This document shows, piece by piece, positions 37,301 through 48,317 of a stretch of DNA of 64,000 nucleotides (the stretch's first letter is position 1; every line of letters starts with the position of its first letter). The notes below the pieces were generated by a model. That model was not told where the DNA came from. It made no database searches and saw nothing but the letters and a program-made list of their open reading frames with translations. Position numbers and translations under genes: made by a program. Source of the DNA: Apostichopus japonicus (taxonomy: Eukaryota; Echinodermata; Holothuroidea; Aspidochirotida; Stichopodidae); NCBI RefSeq assembly GCF_037975245.1, contig NC_092568.1:30174001-30238000 (forward strand), given 5' to 3'.

Positions 37301-39495
37301 GAATCCTTCTTTTGCTTCTCCTCCATTCCTTCAACCTATCATCCTCTGTCATGCTTGTCGGTTCATTCCCTGATGCTCTCCTCCTATACATTTCCTTCTC
37401 TTCCCCAGAAGTATTTGCCCATCTCACCGCAAATGACTTAAACTTGTCTTTGTTATTGAGATGTTTCAAATCTAGGTAAAAATTATTAAAACAGTCACAT
37501 ACAAATATGGAACCATTTCACTATGATGCAAAATAAGGAAGAATATTCTTGCTTTATAACAGCTTAACTAGTGACATTTTTAATGTTTTAATCTGTTTTT
37601 TTGCAGTATTTAACACTAAACAGAGACTACTTGAAGATCTATATAATTCTAAGGAATTAGTTGACAAATTCATATGGGACCAGAAATGGAGAGTTTGCAC
37701 TACTTAAAACTAATAAAAAACTCCATCCTCCATCAATAATTTTGTGCCATGTGATGTTAATTCAACTTGGATGATGGTATTTCTCTATGTCAAATATATA
37801 TCATGTTATTCTGCTCTTAAATGCTTTATCAACTGCAAAATAGAATGTCAAATTTGCTATGATCTGCCTCTAAAACCATAATATGATCTTCCTGAGACAG
37901 TAAATAATGCATGGCAACATTTTGTTTCATTACACTGCTGTAGTGACTATGCCATTTTTTAATTGTTTTAACATATGACATGATATTGTATACAAGAAAC
38001 TACAAGAGAGAAAAGTATTACCTTTGGAAATATCTTGGCAAAATAAATTATATCCAGATGGACCGCTTTTGCTCACATGTGGAGGACAAGCAATTTGCTG
38101 TGAAAGGTAAATATTGTTAAAGATTGAGTCTGCAGTGGAAGGTAAATCAGAAGACATGTTGGATGTCAAGAACAATATTGTATCCAGCTGACTTCTACAG
38201 TGGTACTGACAGTTTGTCTAATGATAACAAACTGGATCCAACAAAAGAATCCAAATGACAGATTTGTAGTTTTACAATGGAATAAACATGGTAGATGCCT
38301 CCATGATCCCTTTGCCAAGAAAGTAGAGTGAATTGGGAAAACACCAGTAGGAACATAATTTTTGGCCACATTAGCTTCATCCATTGCCACCAAAGCAGTG
38401 TCCCTCCCAGGAATGCATTATTCACAAGAACCTTGTTTAAATGAGGGATATGTTATTGAAAAGGATATAATATGGTTTAGTTACTGTAAGCCTTCCATCT
38501 CTTCAAAAAACCCTTTAAAAGATTCAATCCCTTGATTGACAAATCTTTTGTTACTGTAACCTCCTTATCAAGTGTTTCTTTTCACACCTCAAAGAAATTT
38601 AAAAAATCACTTCAACCTTACAAAGCTTTAAACTAACCGTATAATTGCATGTGTTACAACTATATTAGAAATTAAAGAATCACAGCTGTTCAAAACCATA
38701 CGTTGTGCAAGGATTAACTTTTGAATAAAGAATATGAAATAAGTTTTGCAATTCCAGTGCAAAATACAGATCACTCTCATCATTTCCCACAATCTTGCAG
38801 CAATATTTATGAACAGAAATGGAAAACAATCACTTCCGCACAGTGAATATCACATCAAATCAAGCCCAAAATTATATGTTGAATATGCAGCTTAACCACT
38901 GTCAATGTAAGTTGATATCATGCTACCGGTCCGCCAGCTGTTATTTCATAGAAAAACATAAAATGTCTTGGATATCGGGCCCAAGTCACTGAATTAGTGT
39001 GTTTTTGTAGTTGATAAATGATTTTGCTAATATATGATATTTGTCTGAAATTTCTCCAGCGGTACACTGTTGGTCCGCTGTTGAAATTCTGCTTAGAATT
39101 CTGCTAAGTTGGCGGACTACCGGCATTAAACCGCCAGATGTCTACGCCTGCCAATTGCTAGAGTTATGCAGGCCTACTAATTGTATTGTAGAAGCGACTC
39201 CTTAAGTTTGTATCAAACAACTCAGAGTATTGTTTCTGAATTCTTTCGGTCGTGCCAACAATCAATTCTTTGGAACCCCAAAAATGCAAAGACTATTGCT
39301 TCTCTAATTATGGACTAAGATCTAACACATGTGATTATGGTGGTGCATTATTACAAACATTATTTTCACTGTATAGAACTCCAGTAAGAAGTTATATACC
39401 ATACTATACGTAACAGTTGTAAAAGTTTGCAGCAAGCGATCCAAAAATTCTAGTTGTACCTTCATCTCAGAAGTAGCTGGATTCTCTGACATCAT
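34357..39495 (-). CDS. HMG-box plus GTF2I-like-repeat protein, 233 aa, six coding exons
   Basis: Coding exons (minus): 39495-39460 (start MMSENPATSEMK), 38097-38022, 37471-37293, 36510-36357, 35715-35641, 34538-34357; the total is 702 nt and every phase closes. A 5' splice acceptor at 39533 implies an upstream untranslated exon. Residues about 22-70 form an HMG box: SGPSGYNLFCQDIS, then KSFAVRWANTSGEEKEMYR. A basic stretch follows (EWRRSKRRILAE). Residues about 158-231 match a GTF2I repeat: IFNEKYAEAVGIP, KMPYSQVE, KMEGMPDGMNIRLPSRYG, then KDNLICVI. This fits the family pattern F..KY.EA.G...VPYS...VEGLP.G...R.P..YG...KD.I..VI. Both domains bind DNA in known families, so a nuclear DNA-binding role is inferred. 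It lies inside the candidate giant transposon, convergent with the KDZ transposase, and may be its accessory protein. A longer first exon (38175) is an alternative. Confidence 0.75.
38930..39135. repeat. Possible short inverted-repeat element (CCGGT..CCGCCA ends)
   Basis: ACCGGTCCGCCAGCTG at the left faces TTGGCGGACTACCGG at the right, about 200 bp apart in intron 1. Ends match only with a small gap, and no target duplication was seen. Confidence 0.35.
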
Positions 39496-40344
39496 CAACT
39501 GATGGCTGGTAGTAGTACTGGATAAGATAAGTCTGTAATTGGAAATTGACAGCAAATACATGAATGAATGCATATATATAGAGTAAAGTTACCACTTCAA
39601 AATAACCTTTTATTTACATAATCTACTTCCTTCAACCCTCTCCACCATCAAAGGTATAATAACTGATAATTAGTGGTGATGAACTGATAAGTTAAGTTTT
39701 CCTTGGTGGTTAATATGGTTTCAAGTGGGTTTTGTAGGAAAGTAGCTCAGCATGCACAAGAAAGTGGAATAGCTACAGAAACAGTATGCTGTTAGTAATC
39801 GGATATGGTGAGGGTGTGCTGAAAGATACGATCAAACTTTGTATTATAAACACAAGCCCAATGGAATGCAGCAGAAGAAATTATATGTAGGATTAGGCCT
39901 ATCAGTACACGCGTTCTGGCCTAATCACTGAAACCAACGACCACTACTGGCTAGGCCTACTGTATAGTAATGACGTTAGTTGTGTACTATTGTAATTAGT
40001 GTTGCATTGTATGGTCTTGGCTAACCATTATACTTGACACTGTGTGTAGGAAATACCACTCCAGTTCATTTGTCCATTCAAAAATTGATCGTTATTGATA
40101 CAACTCATTCGAACAGATTATGTTTAGAAAACAAGTTTATCCTACCCTTGTTGAACTGAAATCTTCTCGAAGTCAGGTAAGCCCCTTCTTTGCTGATGTT
40201 TTATAAATCTTTTTAAAGTTTCGCGCGTTAGCTTTCGTCGTCGTATGAGTTTCTGCAGGATATGCGGCATAAATTGAATGACCTGGTATGGGTATTATTG
40301 TACAGTTGTGCGGCCACCGTGCACCTTCTGTGCATGCGCGTCAC

Positions 40345-40448
40345 ATCTCTTGCCACTGCTCGTTCTGCTCGAACGAATGCTTTGATGCACGACTTTTGCG
40401 TACCGTTTGCAGTGTTAAGTACCGTTACCAAATTGTCCCAACTGGGTG
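40345..40448 (-). repeat. Right inverted repeat of the candidate giant element
   Basis: Reverse complement begins CACCCAGTTGGGACAATTTG at 40448 and runs through CAAACGGTACGCAAAAG and GCATCAAAGCATTCGTT. It matches the left repeat once its insertion is removed. It stands about 850 bp upstream of the first known exon of the HMG-box/GTF2I gene, in the same orientation as the left copy has to the KDZ gene. Confidence 0.75.
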
Positions 40449-41044
40449 TCTGTGTCTTACTGATTTTTGTGTTCTGTTCCTTTGGGACAAGGATTTTAAG
40501 TTGCGTCATTTATTTACCCTCACATTCCGAAAACACGAGAGAAATAGACAGCAATTGACAGCTGGCATGCATCACACTACACATCATACGGCAGCTGATG
40601 GTTAGGAGTGTCACATCACATGCAAATTTCGGTGTGTCGGGTAGCTAGGTTGAACACGAACATAATGATATATCCGAATCAGCGCCACACATAGTCACCG
40701 CACTAGAAGTGCTGGTCAAGCACGCCACAACTTATGTATTACAACATTTAGTACGTTAAGTTTAAAGAATCGTGCTTTAAGCACATGGAATTCTCTAACT
40801 GCTGCTTTAAAATCTTAACCATCTAAAGGATTATTTAGAAAAACGCACAAAAAAGGGTAATTTCTCTGTATTGATACATCGTTTATATTGTATATTATTA
40901 ATTATTCCTTATTAAGACATTAATTATATTTTCAGTATATACTTTTTCTTGGAAGTCCTTTTTTTTTGTTAAGCCTGTATTGGCTTTTTAGAGGACTTCC
41001 CTCCACATTTATTTATTTATGATCTGTGGAAAATCAAATAAACA

Positions 41045-42205
41045 AACAAACAAAGAAGCAAACAGCAAAATCAAACTGCCTTCTCTGGGGTTCGAACCCG
41101 AGCGAAAAAGTTCATACTGCTCTTCAGGTGCAGAGCATTAACCACTGCGCCACCCCATCTGCTGAGAAATAATGCTCGTTTCTAATATTTAAGCTTCCTA
41201 ATGGAAGCAATAGGTATAATAATAGCACAGCAAATGCAAACTGCCTTCATTGGGTTTCGAACCCGAGCGAAAAAGTTTGGCTTGCTCTTCAGGCGCAGAG
41301 CACTAACCACTGCGCCACCGCATAGGCCTAAGTTGAGAAATAATGCTCGTTTCTAATATTTAAGCTTCCTCATGGAAGCAACAGGTATAAGAATAGCATA
41401 GCAAAAGCAAACTGCCTTCACTGTGATTCGAACCAGAGCGAAAAGTTCGCCTTGCTCTTCAGGTGCAGAGCACTAACCACTGCGCCACCACATCTGTTGA
41501 GAAAAAAATGCTCGTCCCTAATGGAAGCAACAGGTGTAAGAATAGCACAGCAAAAGCAAACTGCCTTCACTAAGATTCGAACCCGAGCGAAAAAAGTTCG
41601 TCTTGCTCTTCAGGTGCAGAGCACTGACCAATGCGCCACCGCATCTGTTGAGAAATTATGCTCGTTTCTAATATTTAAGCTTCCCAACGGTAGCAACAGG
41701 TGTAAATAATAGCACAGCCAAAGCAAACTGCCTTCACTTGGGTTCGAACCCGAGCGATAAAGTTCGTCTTGCTCTTCAGGTGCAGAGCACTAACCACTGC
41801 GCCACCGCATCTCTTGATAAATAATGCTCGTTTCTAATATTTAAGCTTCCTAATGGAAGCATCAGGTGTAAGAATAGCACAGCAATAGCAAACTGCCTTC
41901 ACTAAGATTCGAACCCGAGCGAAAAAGTTCGTCTTGCTCTTCAGGTGCAGAGCACTGACCAATGCGCCACCGCATCTGTTGAGAAATTATGCTCGTTTCT
42001 AATATTTAAGCTTCCCAACGGTAGCAACAGGTGAAATTAATAGCACAGCAAAAGCAAACTGCCTTCACTTGGGTTCGAACCCGAGCGATAAAGTTCGTCT
42101 TGCTCTTCAGGTGCAGAGCACTAACCACTGCGCCACCGCATCTGTTGATAAATAATGCTCGTTGCTAATATTTAAGCTTCCTTATGGAAGCAACAGGTGT
42201 AAAAA
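41045..42205 (-). repeat. Seven tandem ~166-bp units each holding a class-II tRNA-like sequence
   Basis: On the minus strand each unit contains TGGCGCAGTGG (fits Pol III A box) and, about 60 nt on, GGTTCGAACCC (B box). Between them lies a 6-bp anticodon-like stem (TGCTCT/AGAGCA) and a CGAA/TTCG hairpin in the place of a long variable arm. The B-box segments end at about 41100, 41265, 41436, 41585, 41752, 41917 and 42083. The acceptor stem does not pair, so these are tRNA-derived repeats, not functional tRNAs. Units also share AATGCTCGTTTCTAATATTTAAGCTTCC.. and GCAAACTGCCTTCACT (quoted in part). Confidence 0.85.
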
Positions 42206-44588
42206 TAGAACCTATATACTATTTGAATTCTTCATTGTTTATGAAGTCTAATAACTCAACCAAATCATTTCCTTTGAACATCATTAAAGGTTAAACAACT
42301 GCTTGAGCGCTCCTGGGTGACATTCAACACCGTTTGTCCCTATAAAAATATTGTAATACATTGCACAAATGTTATGTGAAGTCATTAATAGGCCTGTATG
42401 TTCCTATTAGGGGTTTGCATCTGATGAACTGACCCATAGTTGTCTGTATGTTAGACTAAGAAGTCCAGTCACTTTCGTTGATGACACCCAGATGTTTAAA
42501 GGATCATTTCTCAAAGATCAAAAGTGGTATAGAGATACAACCTTGAGTGTGAGCAGTGCTCTTTAACGAGGTAATATGGATTGGTAACTTTTACATTACT
42601 TTTGTCAATAACTCTTGCTAAAGATGTCGTTGATAACACCTGCTCTTGAATGGCTTTGATGGAATCCTGCAATGAAGTTGTTATAAGATGGAGGTGGTGC
42701 AAACAGGGAAGTAATAAGGGGGGGGGGGGGGTGTAACGAAATCGTTATCGTATCAGCGTATTCAATATTGTAATGAATTTTGACCTTGATTAAATGCATC
42801 GTTATAGTTATAATACATTATTTTTACTACATAGAAACCGTTCCAGGCTTGTGTATTCATATTTCCGTTCGGTGTAGTTTGCATTTTACGGTGGGATCGA
42901 AAAATGCTATACCCTACTATAAGACAATATACAGACAGGTTAAAGTACATAAAAGTACGTAAATGCATCATCGACTTAATTTTTAACATTTCTTTAATAT
43001 TTATTGCTTCCGGTATTGCATTGTATTTACCATTTACATGTCTACTATAATAGTTATTTTAAGTAACATAATAACTAAATACAGAATAAAACATATAATT
43101 AAGTAAATTAAGGAAAATATGATAGACCTAATGATTGTCATCGTGGACTTTTTGCAATATTAAACTTCAATGTCCAGTCGTTTGAACATAAACTATTACA
43201 CTTGCCACATACTCTTACGGCAAATAAAAGGTTATAGTCTATAAAACGGCTGTAATTGATTGTTCCGTTTAAGACTGTTAAAGTACCGGCTGTTAAGTAT
43301 CGGCTGTTAAGAACTGGTGTGATTTTACTTGTAATAAAACATGTAGTAAAATATTATAATTGACAGCACTAGTAAACACCTACCATTCCAATAATATACA
43401 AGAAGAAATGGGGCGTCTGATTGATCTTCAAGAATGATTGTAAAAGCACACAGAAAAGAAAAGATTTTGCATTACACTGAGTATTAAAGTTGTGTGAAAT
43501 AAGTGAGAATAAATGGAAGAAAGACAAGCAGAAAGTCTAGCTAAAATCTTCTCAGCGTACTCCAATGTAGTACATTCGTTCGTTTTTTTCTTTAAAAAAA
43601 ACCCATTGACTTGAGAATTTCGATGTAGGGGTCAATTTCTCCCCTACCATGCTCCTATATGGCCACGGGCAAAATTTAGGGCTAATATTTCGCAATTGTT
43701 ATTTCTATAAGGAGAGGAGGGAACTGGGGTTAACGTATACTTGTACAAATTTAGATGATTATTTCAGGCTATTGGTACTGTATTGCACAGATGAAGCAGC
43801 CTAACCGGTCGTTGCCTTTATACTACATAATATAACTCACCATGATTGTACAATACTGAACACCTGCCGACTATAAACAAAACTAGTAGTTCATCCTAAG
43901 TTGGTAGAGGGGTAGGGAAAAAGAACAATGATTCTACACGGCATTATACCGTCACTGACATCTAATAATATAAAGTGAAGCTATCTCCCGACCTCATCAA
44001 CAAATTCTCATGCTATTTTCATATCCCCAATGTCAGTTTACAACAATTCTTCATCTTGTGTACACTCTACCGCTGGACCTAAAAAGATAGAACCCTCCTC
44101 CTGGGAAACACTCTAAAAAGAAACGTCTTTTGAAAACGCGTTGGTGTGTTATTTTCTAAACATTCCGTTCAATAGCATCGTCCCGCATGGTAGTGCGCAT
44201 TGGCTATTGGTGTTAATCCAGTTCTATAAACACTGCCATGTGTTTCCAAAGTTGTGATCGCGTAACGATATTGAGCTCGACGTATGCCTCAAATGTTTTT
44301 ATCAACACCAGCGTCTTTGTGGTATATTAATATTAACAGCACGGCCCAAGTAGTATTAGCACCCAAGTGTTGATAGCAAATGATGTCACGAATTAAGCCA
44401 CGCCTTCTTCAGACGTATTGATATATGATTGGTGGATTGAGGCTGACACCACGAGCGCGACACGCGAACGTCGTACGCCTGCAGTGCCTACCTAAATATC
44501 ATCATCACCTCCTGATTTACCGTTCTGTACCAGTCAGATTGAAAGGAAAAGAAGAGGTATTTTGCAGTCTGCTTAATTTTTGCGGTAC
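42206..44588. other. Intergenic, no recognised gene
   Basis: AT-rich sequence with a poly-G run at 42720. A few short open frames without domains. Confidence 0.35.
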
Positions 44589-45243
44589 AATTATAGAATA
44601 CAGGGCCATTCATTAACTCTTCCCAGCATCCGGATGCGCGGATGCGCGGTGTGTCTGTACATGTCCGTACACGTATGTCGCCCTCTAAAATTCCATCACG
44701 TATTTCATTTTGACTCCGCATCCGCGCATCCGCGCATCCACCCGGGAGTACTAGGAATGGACTTAAATAATTTTCGAAAGTTTCCCCATATACCATTACG
44801 TATTTCATTTTGACTCCCTCTAATTTCCATCACGTATTTCATTTTATCACGTATTTCATTTTGACTCCGCATCCACGCATCCGCGCATCCACCCCGGGAG
44901 TACTAGGAATTGACTTAAATAATTTTCGGAAAAGTTTCGACATATACCATCACGTATTTCCAATACTGAAAGTTCCGAATGTACGAAGATATTCCACATC
45001 AATAGTGTGTCGTTCTTAAAAGGCATCCGTACATGTGTGACGCCCTCTAAAATTCCACCACAGAAGTACTAGCAAAAGATTTAGGAAATTTTTGACTCCG
45101 CATCCACGCATCCGCGCATCCACTCAAAAAGAAAGAACTGGGACTTTGACATTTTTTACTCACATACGTACTGGGGTGAGAGTGAGCATCCGCGCATCCG
45201 GATGCTCAGATAGTATCATCGAGTGGCCCTGTATTCTATAATT
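44589..45243. mobile_element. Long-TIR element with clustered GGATGCGCG subterminal words, 655 bp
   Basis: The left AATTATAGAATACAGGGCCA and right complement match for 20 bp, with further matching to GCATCCGGATGCGCGG. Inside, GCATCC(G/A)CGCATCC appears in five clusters (about 44627, 44717, 44867, 45097, 45187), plus repeated CACGTATTTCATTTTGACTC. No coding frame. No target duplication is visible. It looks like a non-autonomous DNA transposon whose clustered words could be transposase-binding sites (inference). Confidence 0.65.
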
Positions 45244-48200
45244 ACTCCATTTTTGCATTACCTAGATTAATAGGGTGAAATATTAGACGTGAAAATTGAA
45301 CATAGGCCTAGAACTAGCGACCGTCAGGCCAGAATTGTTGAACTAAAAGGCGGCAAATAGCCTAACGTTAACTGACGCTACACATTGACACAAAACGGAA
45401 TGCAGATAGCCTAACGTGCTGTCTGCTAACTTGCAACCAAGTCAACAATGCTAGGCTAAGTTGGACGCAGTCAGTACGGTAGGCTATTTAGCCCTTAGCT
45501 GCTAAGTTGGACACAGTTAGTAGGCTTTTTAGGCCTAGGCTAGGTCTATGTTAAATTACGGGCCTAGGTTTGGGATCATATCTGCCTATTCAGTTCCGCA
45601 AACTGACAAATGAAGCCTATAAAACCCTGAATATGCTCAGAAGAAATAGGGCTAGGCTACCTGGCTCTAATTTAGAATCTGTGACCGAACTAGCCCTACT
45701 TCATACCCAGAATGTAATTATAATGATGGAGTCCATGGCTATTCTTACGACTAGTTGTAACAATTATTTATAAACTATTCTTACGACAAAGGCGAATTCA
45801 AGCGCAGTAAAGTAAATAAAGCAACTGCGCATGTAGTAGGGGTAACCCTAACTTTAACCCTAAACCCCAATCCTAACCCTAACACTTACCCTAACCGGAA
45901 ATTATTGTTACTCCTGGTCGTAAAAAATAGTACTCCTGTCATAAAAATAGCAACTGCGCATGCGTAATCGGAAATTATTCTTACGAACAGTCATAAGAAT
46001 AGCCACTCCTGTACTGACTTAGTGCACAGTGTGATGTACTTCCTGTCACAGATTCTTAATTATTTCCCCAGGCTATGGGTCAATGTTCTTCAATTTACTT
46101 ACAGATTAGAGGATTAAAGGTGGTGTGCGGAATTCATTTCGTAGGGGCAATTTGGGCTGGATTGTCTTAGTGGTACCGCTTTCTCTGGACTGACTCTTAT
46201 GACGGTACCGCACCTGCTGGCCAAAGGACCGTCAGATTTTAGGTTATCTGGGGGGCGAACCCACAAACAAGCGCCATCGCTAGGCCCCAACTCCTTGTGA
46301 TAACTTGTAATTTTGATGTGTTTGTTTGTTTACCAAAAATTTTGAAAATTAATAGCCTGATCAACAGTAAACATGTGCATTACGTCACTGTCATGTGTGC
46401 TACGTCATATACCACAGCGCACTGGTGCAGAGCACAGCATGCAGTCGTGAACTTAAGTGATCATGATTTCTGAAAAGTTTCCAGATTAGCCAGAATAATT
46501 AAATTTAAGTAGAAAAAACTGTAAGAACTTAACAATACTACCCTAACCCTATCGATTAAATAAATATTAACTGTAGAAATTGTATTTCTAGCCTAACCTA
46601 GAACTATCTATGCCTGAGTATAAGCCAAAATGGAACCGGTAAAACTAGTTAAAACTAGAACTCCCACAGTAATGTTAGCTTTACAACAGTCAAAATGAAT
46701 TATGCCTTAGTAATCTGCTAAACAGGTTGGACTTGGTCGTAATTAAAACCCGATTTTCTCTAGGCCCTAACTAGGCAGTTACTAATATTTAAGTGGTATT
46801 TTGTGAAAATTGTCATTTCCTAACCTGTAGAATTTAATAAAGTAAGTCTGAAACAGCTCGTAATGTAATAAATACTTGTAATTATCTCACACAGACTGGC
46901 AAAACCACCGGAAAAGTGTGCTAAAGCTAGCATGCCAATGTGACACTATGCAGCTATCGGTACTTATAAGTAAATCAAGCCGCAGTTTGTGTTAGCCGCA
47001 GTAGCAAACAAGAAAAATCAAGATTTCCTCATTTGTGAGTGTATTGCCACCAGATTTATTATATTGTTCCTAACATCTTATAAATACTAGAAAAAAGCCA
47101 ATCAAAATCATAATTTTTTGGTTGAACATGTTGCTTGCATCTGGCCACCCCATATTTCTTACACCATTACACGTAACTGACCCACGCTAGTTTTCTGAAA
47201 GTGGAAGCACCGCAGCGAAACATGACACAGTCAACCATTCCAACGTTAGGCTAACTTTATCAGTGGGCCTATCTTAGCCTAGTATTTCACTACAAACGTG
47301 CAGGAAAATAGCTATTTGGGGCCAAAGTGACCCCTAGGTGACATTTGGCCTCAAATCCCTGAACGCACCCGTACCTTTGGTCCTCGGTGATACTGACTAA
47401 CTTTCATGATCATCCAATTTGATCTGTAGGAGAAGCACTTTGCAATTTTTCACACAATGGCCAAAACTGACCTCCATGCTGACCTTTGCCCTAAAATTCC
47501 TGAACACCCCATATGTACTATTGGTCAATGGTAATACTGACCAACTTTCATGATCACCACATTTAACCCCTGCAATTTTTCAATGTTTGTCAAATGTTAG
47601 CGAAACTTGGTGGGTATGGTCTATCTTCTGTCACGTGAAATTTTAGTATACAGTTGGGGTGACTGGAGGTCATTTGCTCTGTATAATTTGCATAATTTAT
47701 GCAGTTTTTTAAGTTTGTCAGATTTTCACAAAATCTAGTTGATACGGTAAAAATTCAGTGCTGATAGTTTTTAAGGCAGTAAAGGTCACTGGAGGTCACT
47801 TAATATGCCTAATTTGCATAAATTGTTGAATTTTAATAAAAGGTGGCCTGCAGGCTCCTGCCCGATGGTGCCTAGAAATATACCAGGAACTAGTCGTAAA
47901 GTCAATAACAAAAATGATATATTATTAAAGTTTACTGTCAAAACATGGCTTTGTCATTATACATTTCTAAAAGAATCACAATTCACTATAAACAAATAAT
48001 ATAATTAGATTCAAACCCCAAAAGGAAATTCGGACCCAGAACCCGGATTCACACAGTCGGGGTCAAAACTTGTGGATTAATGTTCCTAATGACCTTGTTA
48101 GTAATTTTATTTATTTAATTTCTTTTTTTTTTTGTTGTTTCTCTTCACAGTGCAGTGACCTGTTTCTCTGTTGTGCTATCTCAAGCTTCTGTAAGTTAAG

Positions 48201-48317
48201 GATGGCATCATTTTGTCCAGTAAATTTTTCAGTTTGGTAGTTTTCAGATACTGTATGTCATGAAATAAACTATTTCTGCTAGTGGTTGGGGGTATCTTAT
48301 CTACTAGGTATAACATC
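45244..48317. other. Intergenic; AGGCCTA-rich and with a telomere-like tract
   Basis: 45300-45570 is rich in TAGGCCTAGGC words. A 204-nt open frame at 45570-45773 (FRKLTNEAYKTLNML...) looks faintly protein-like but has no support. The rest shows nothing recognisable. Confidence 0.35.
45841..45896. repeat. Degenerate CCCTAA interstitial telomere-like tract
   Basis: GTAACCCTAACTTTAACCCT, AACCCCAATCCTAACCCTAA and CACTTACCCTAACC run in succession: degenerate copies of the CCCTAA telomeric unit, about 55 bp. Confidence 0.7.

Larger units (their letters stand above)
11114..40448. mobile_element. Candidate giant KDZ-superfamily DNA transposon bounded by inverted repeats
   Basis: The sequence starting CACCCAGTTGGGACAATT at 11114 recurs in reverse complement ending at 40448. 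Once a 2.2-kb insertion (11145-13353) is removed from the left copy, the two align for about 105 bp. They agree at roughly 68 of the first 76 positions by eye, through a shared CAAACGGTACGCAAAAG and GCATCAAAGC. Outside the CACCCAG end similarity stops abruptly on both sides. Inside lie a complete KDZ transposase gene and a complete HMG-box/GTF2I-repeat gene, each starting near one inverted repeat and pointing inward. I saw no third copy of the repeat in the window. No direct target duplication was found at the ends (GATGGAGC versus TCTGTGTC), so the alternative is two independent copies of a shorter repeat in opposite orientation. Confidence 0.5.

Noticed and set aside
38166-38425. Possible extra upstream exon of the HMG-box/GTF2I gene
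   Set aside because: Three frames are open, none joins in phase better than the exon at 39495-39460, which gives a complete start.
40228-40509. Frame with similarity to one at 13358-13443 (NGTQK.CIKAFVR.ER)
   Set aside because: The protein similarity follows from the inverted DNA repeat; neither frame has a plausible start or gene context.
41045-42205. A cluster of functional tRNA genes
   Set aside because: A and B boxes are present but the acceptor stems do not pair and the anticodon loop is 8 nt; better read as tRNA-derived tandem repeats.
45570-45773. 67-codon frame, faintly protein-like
   Set aside because: No domain, no splice partners, no second evidence.
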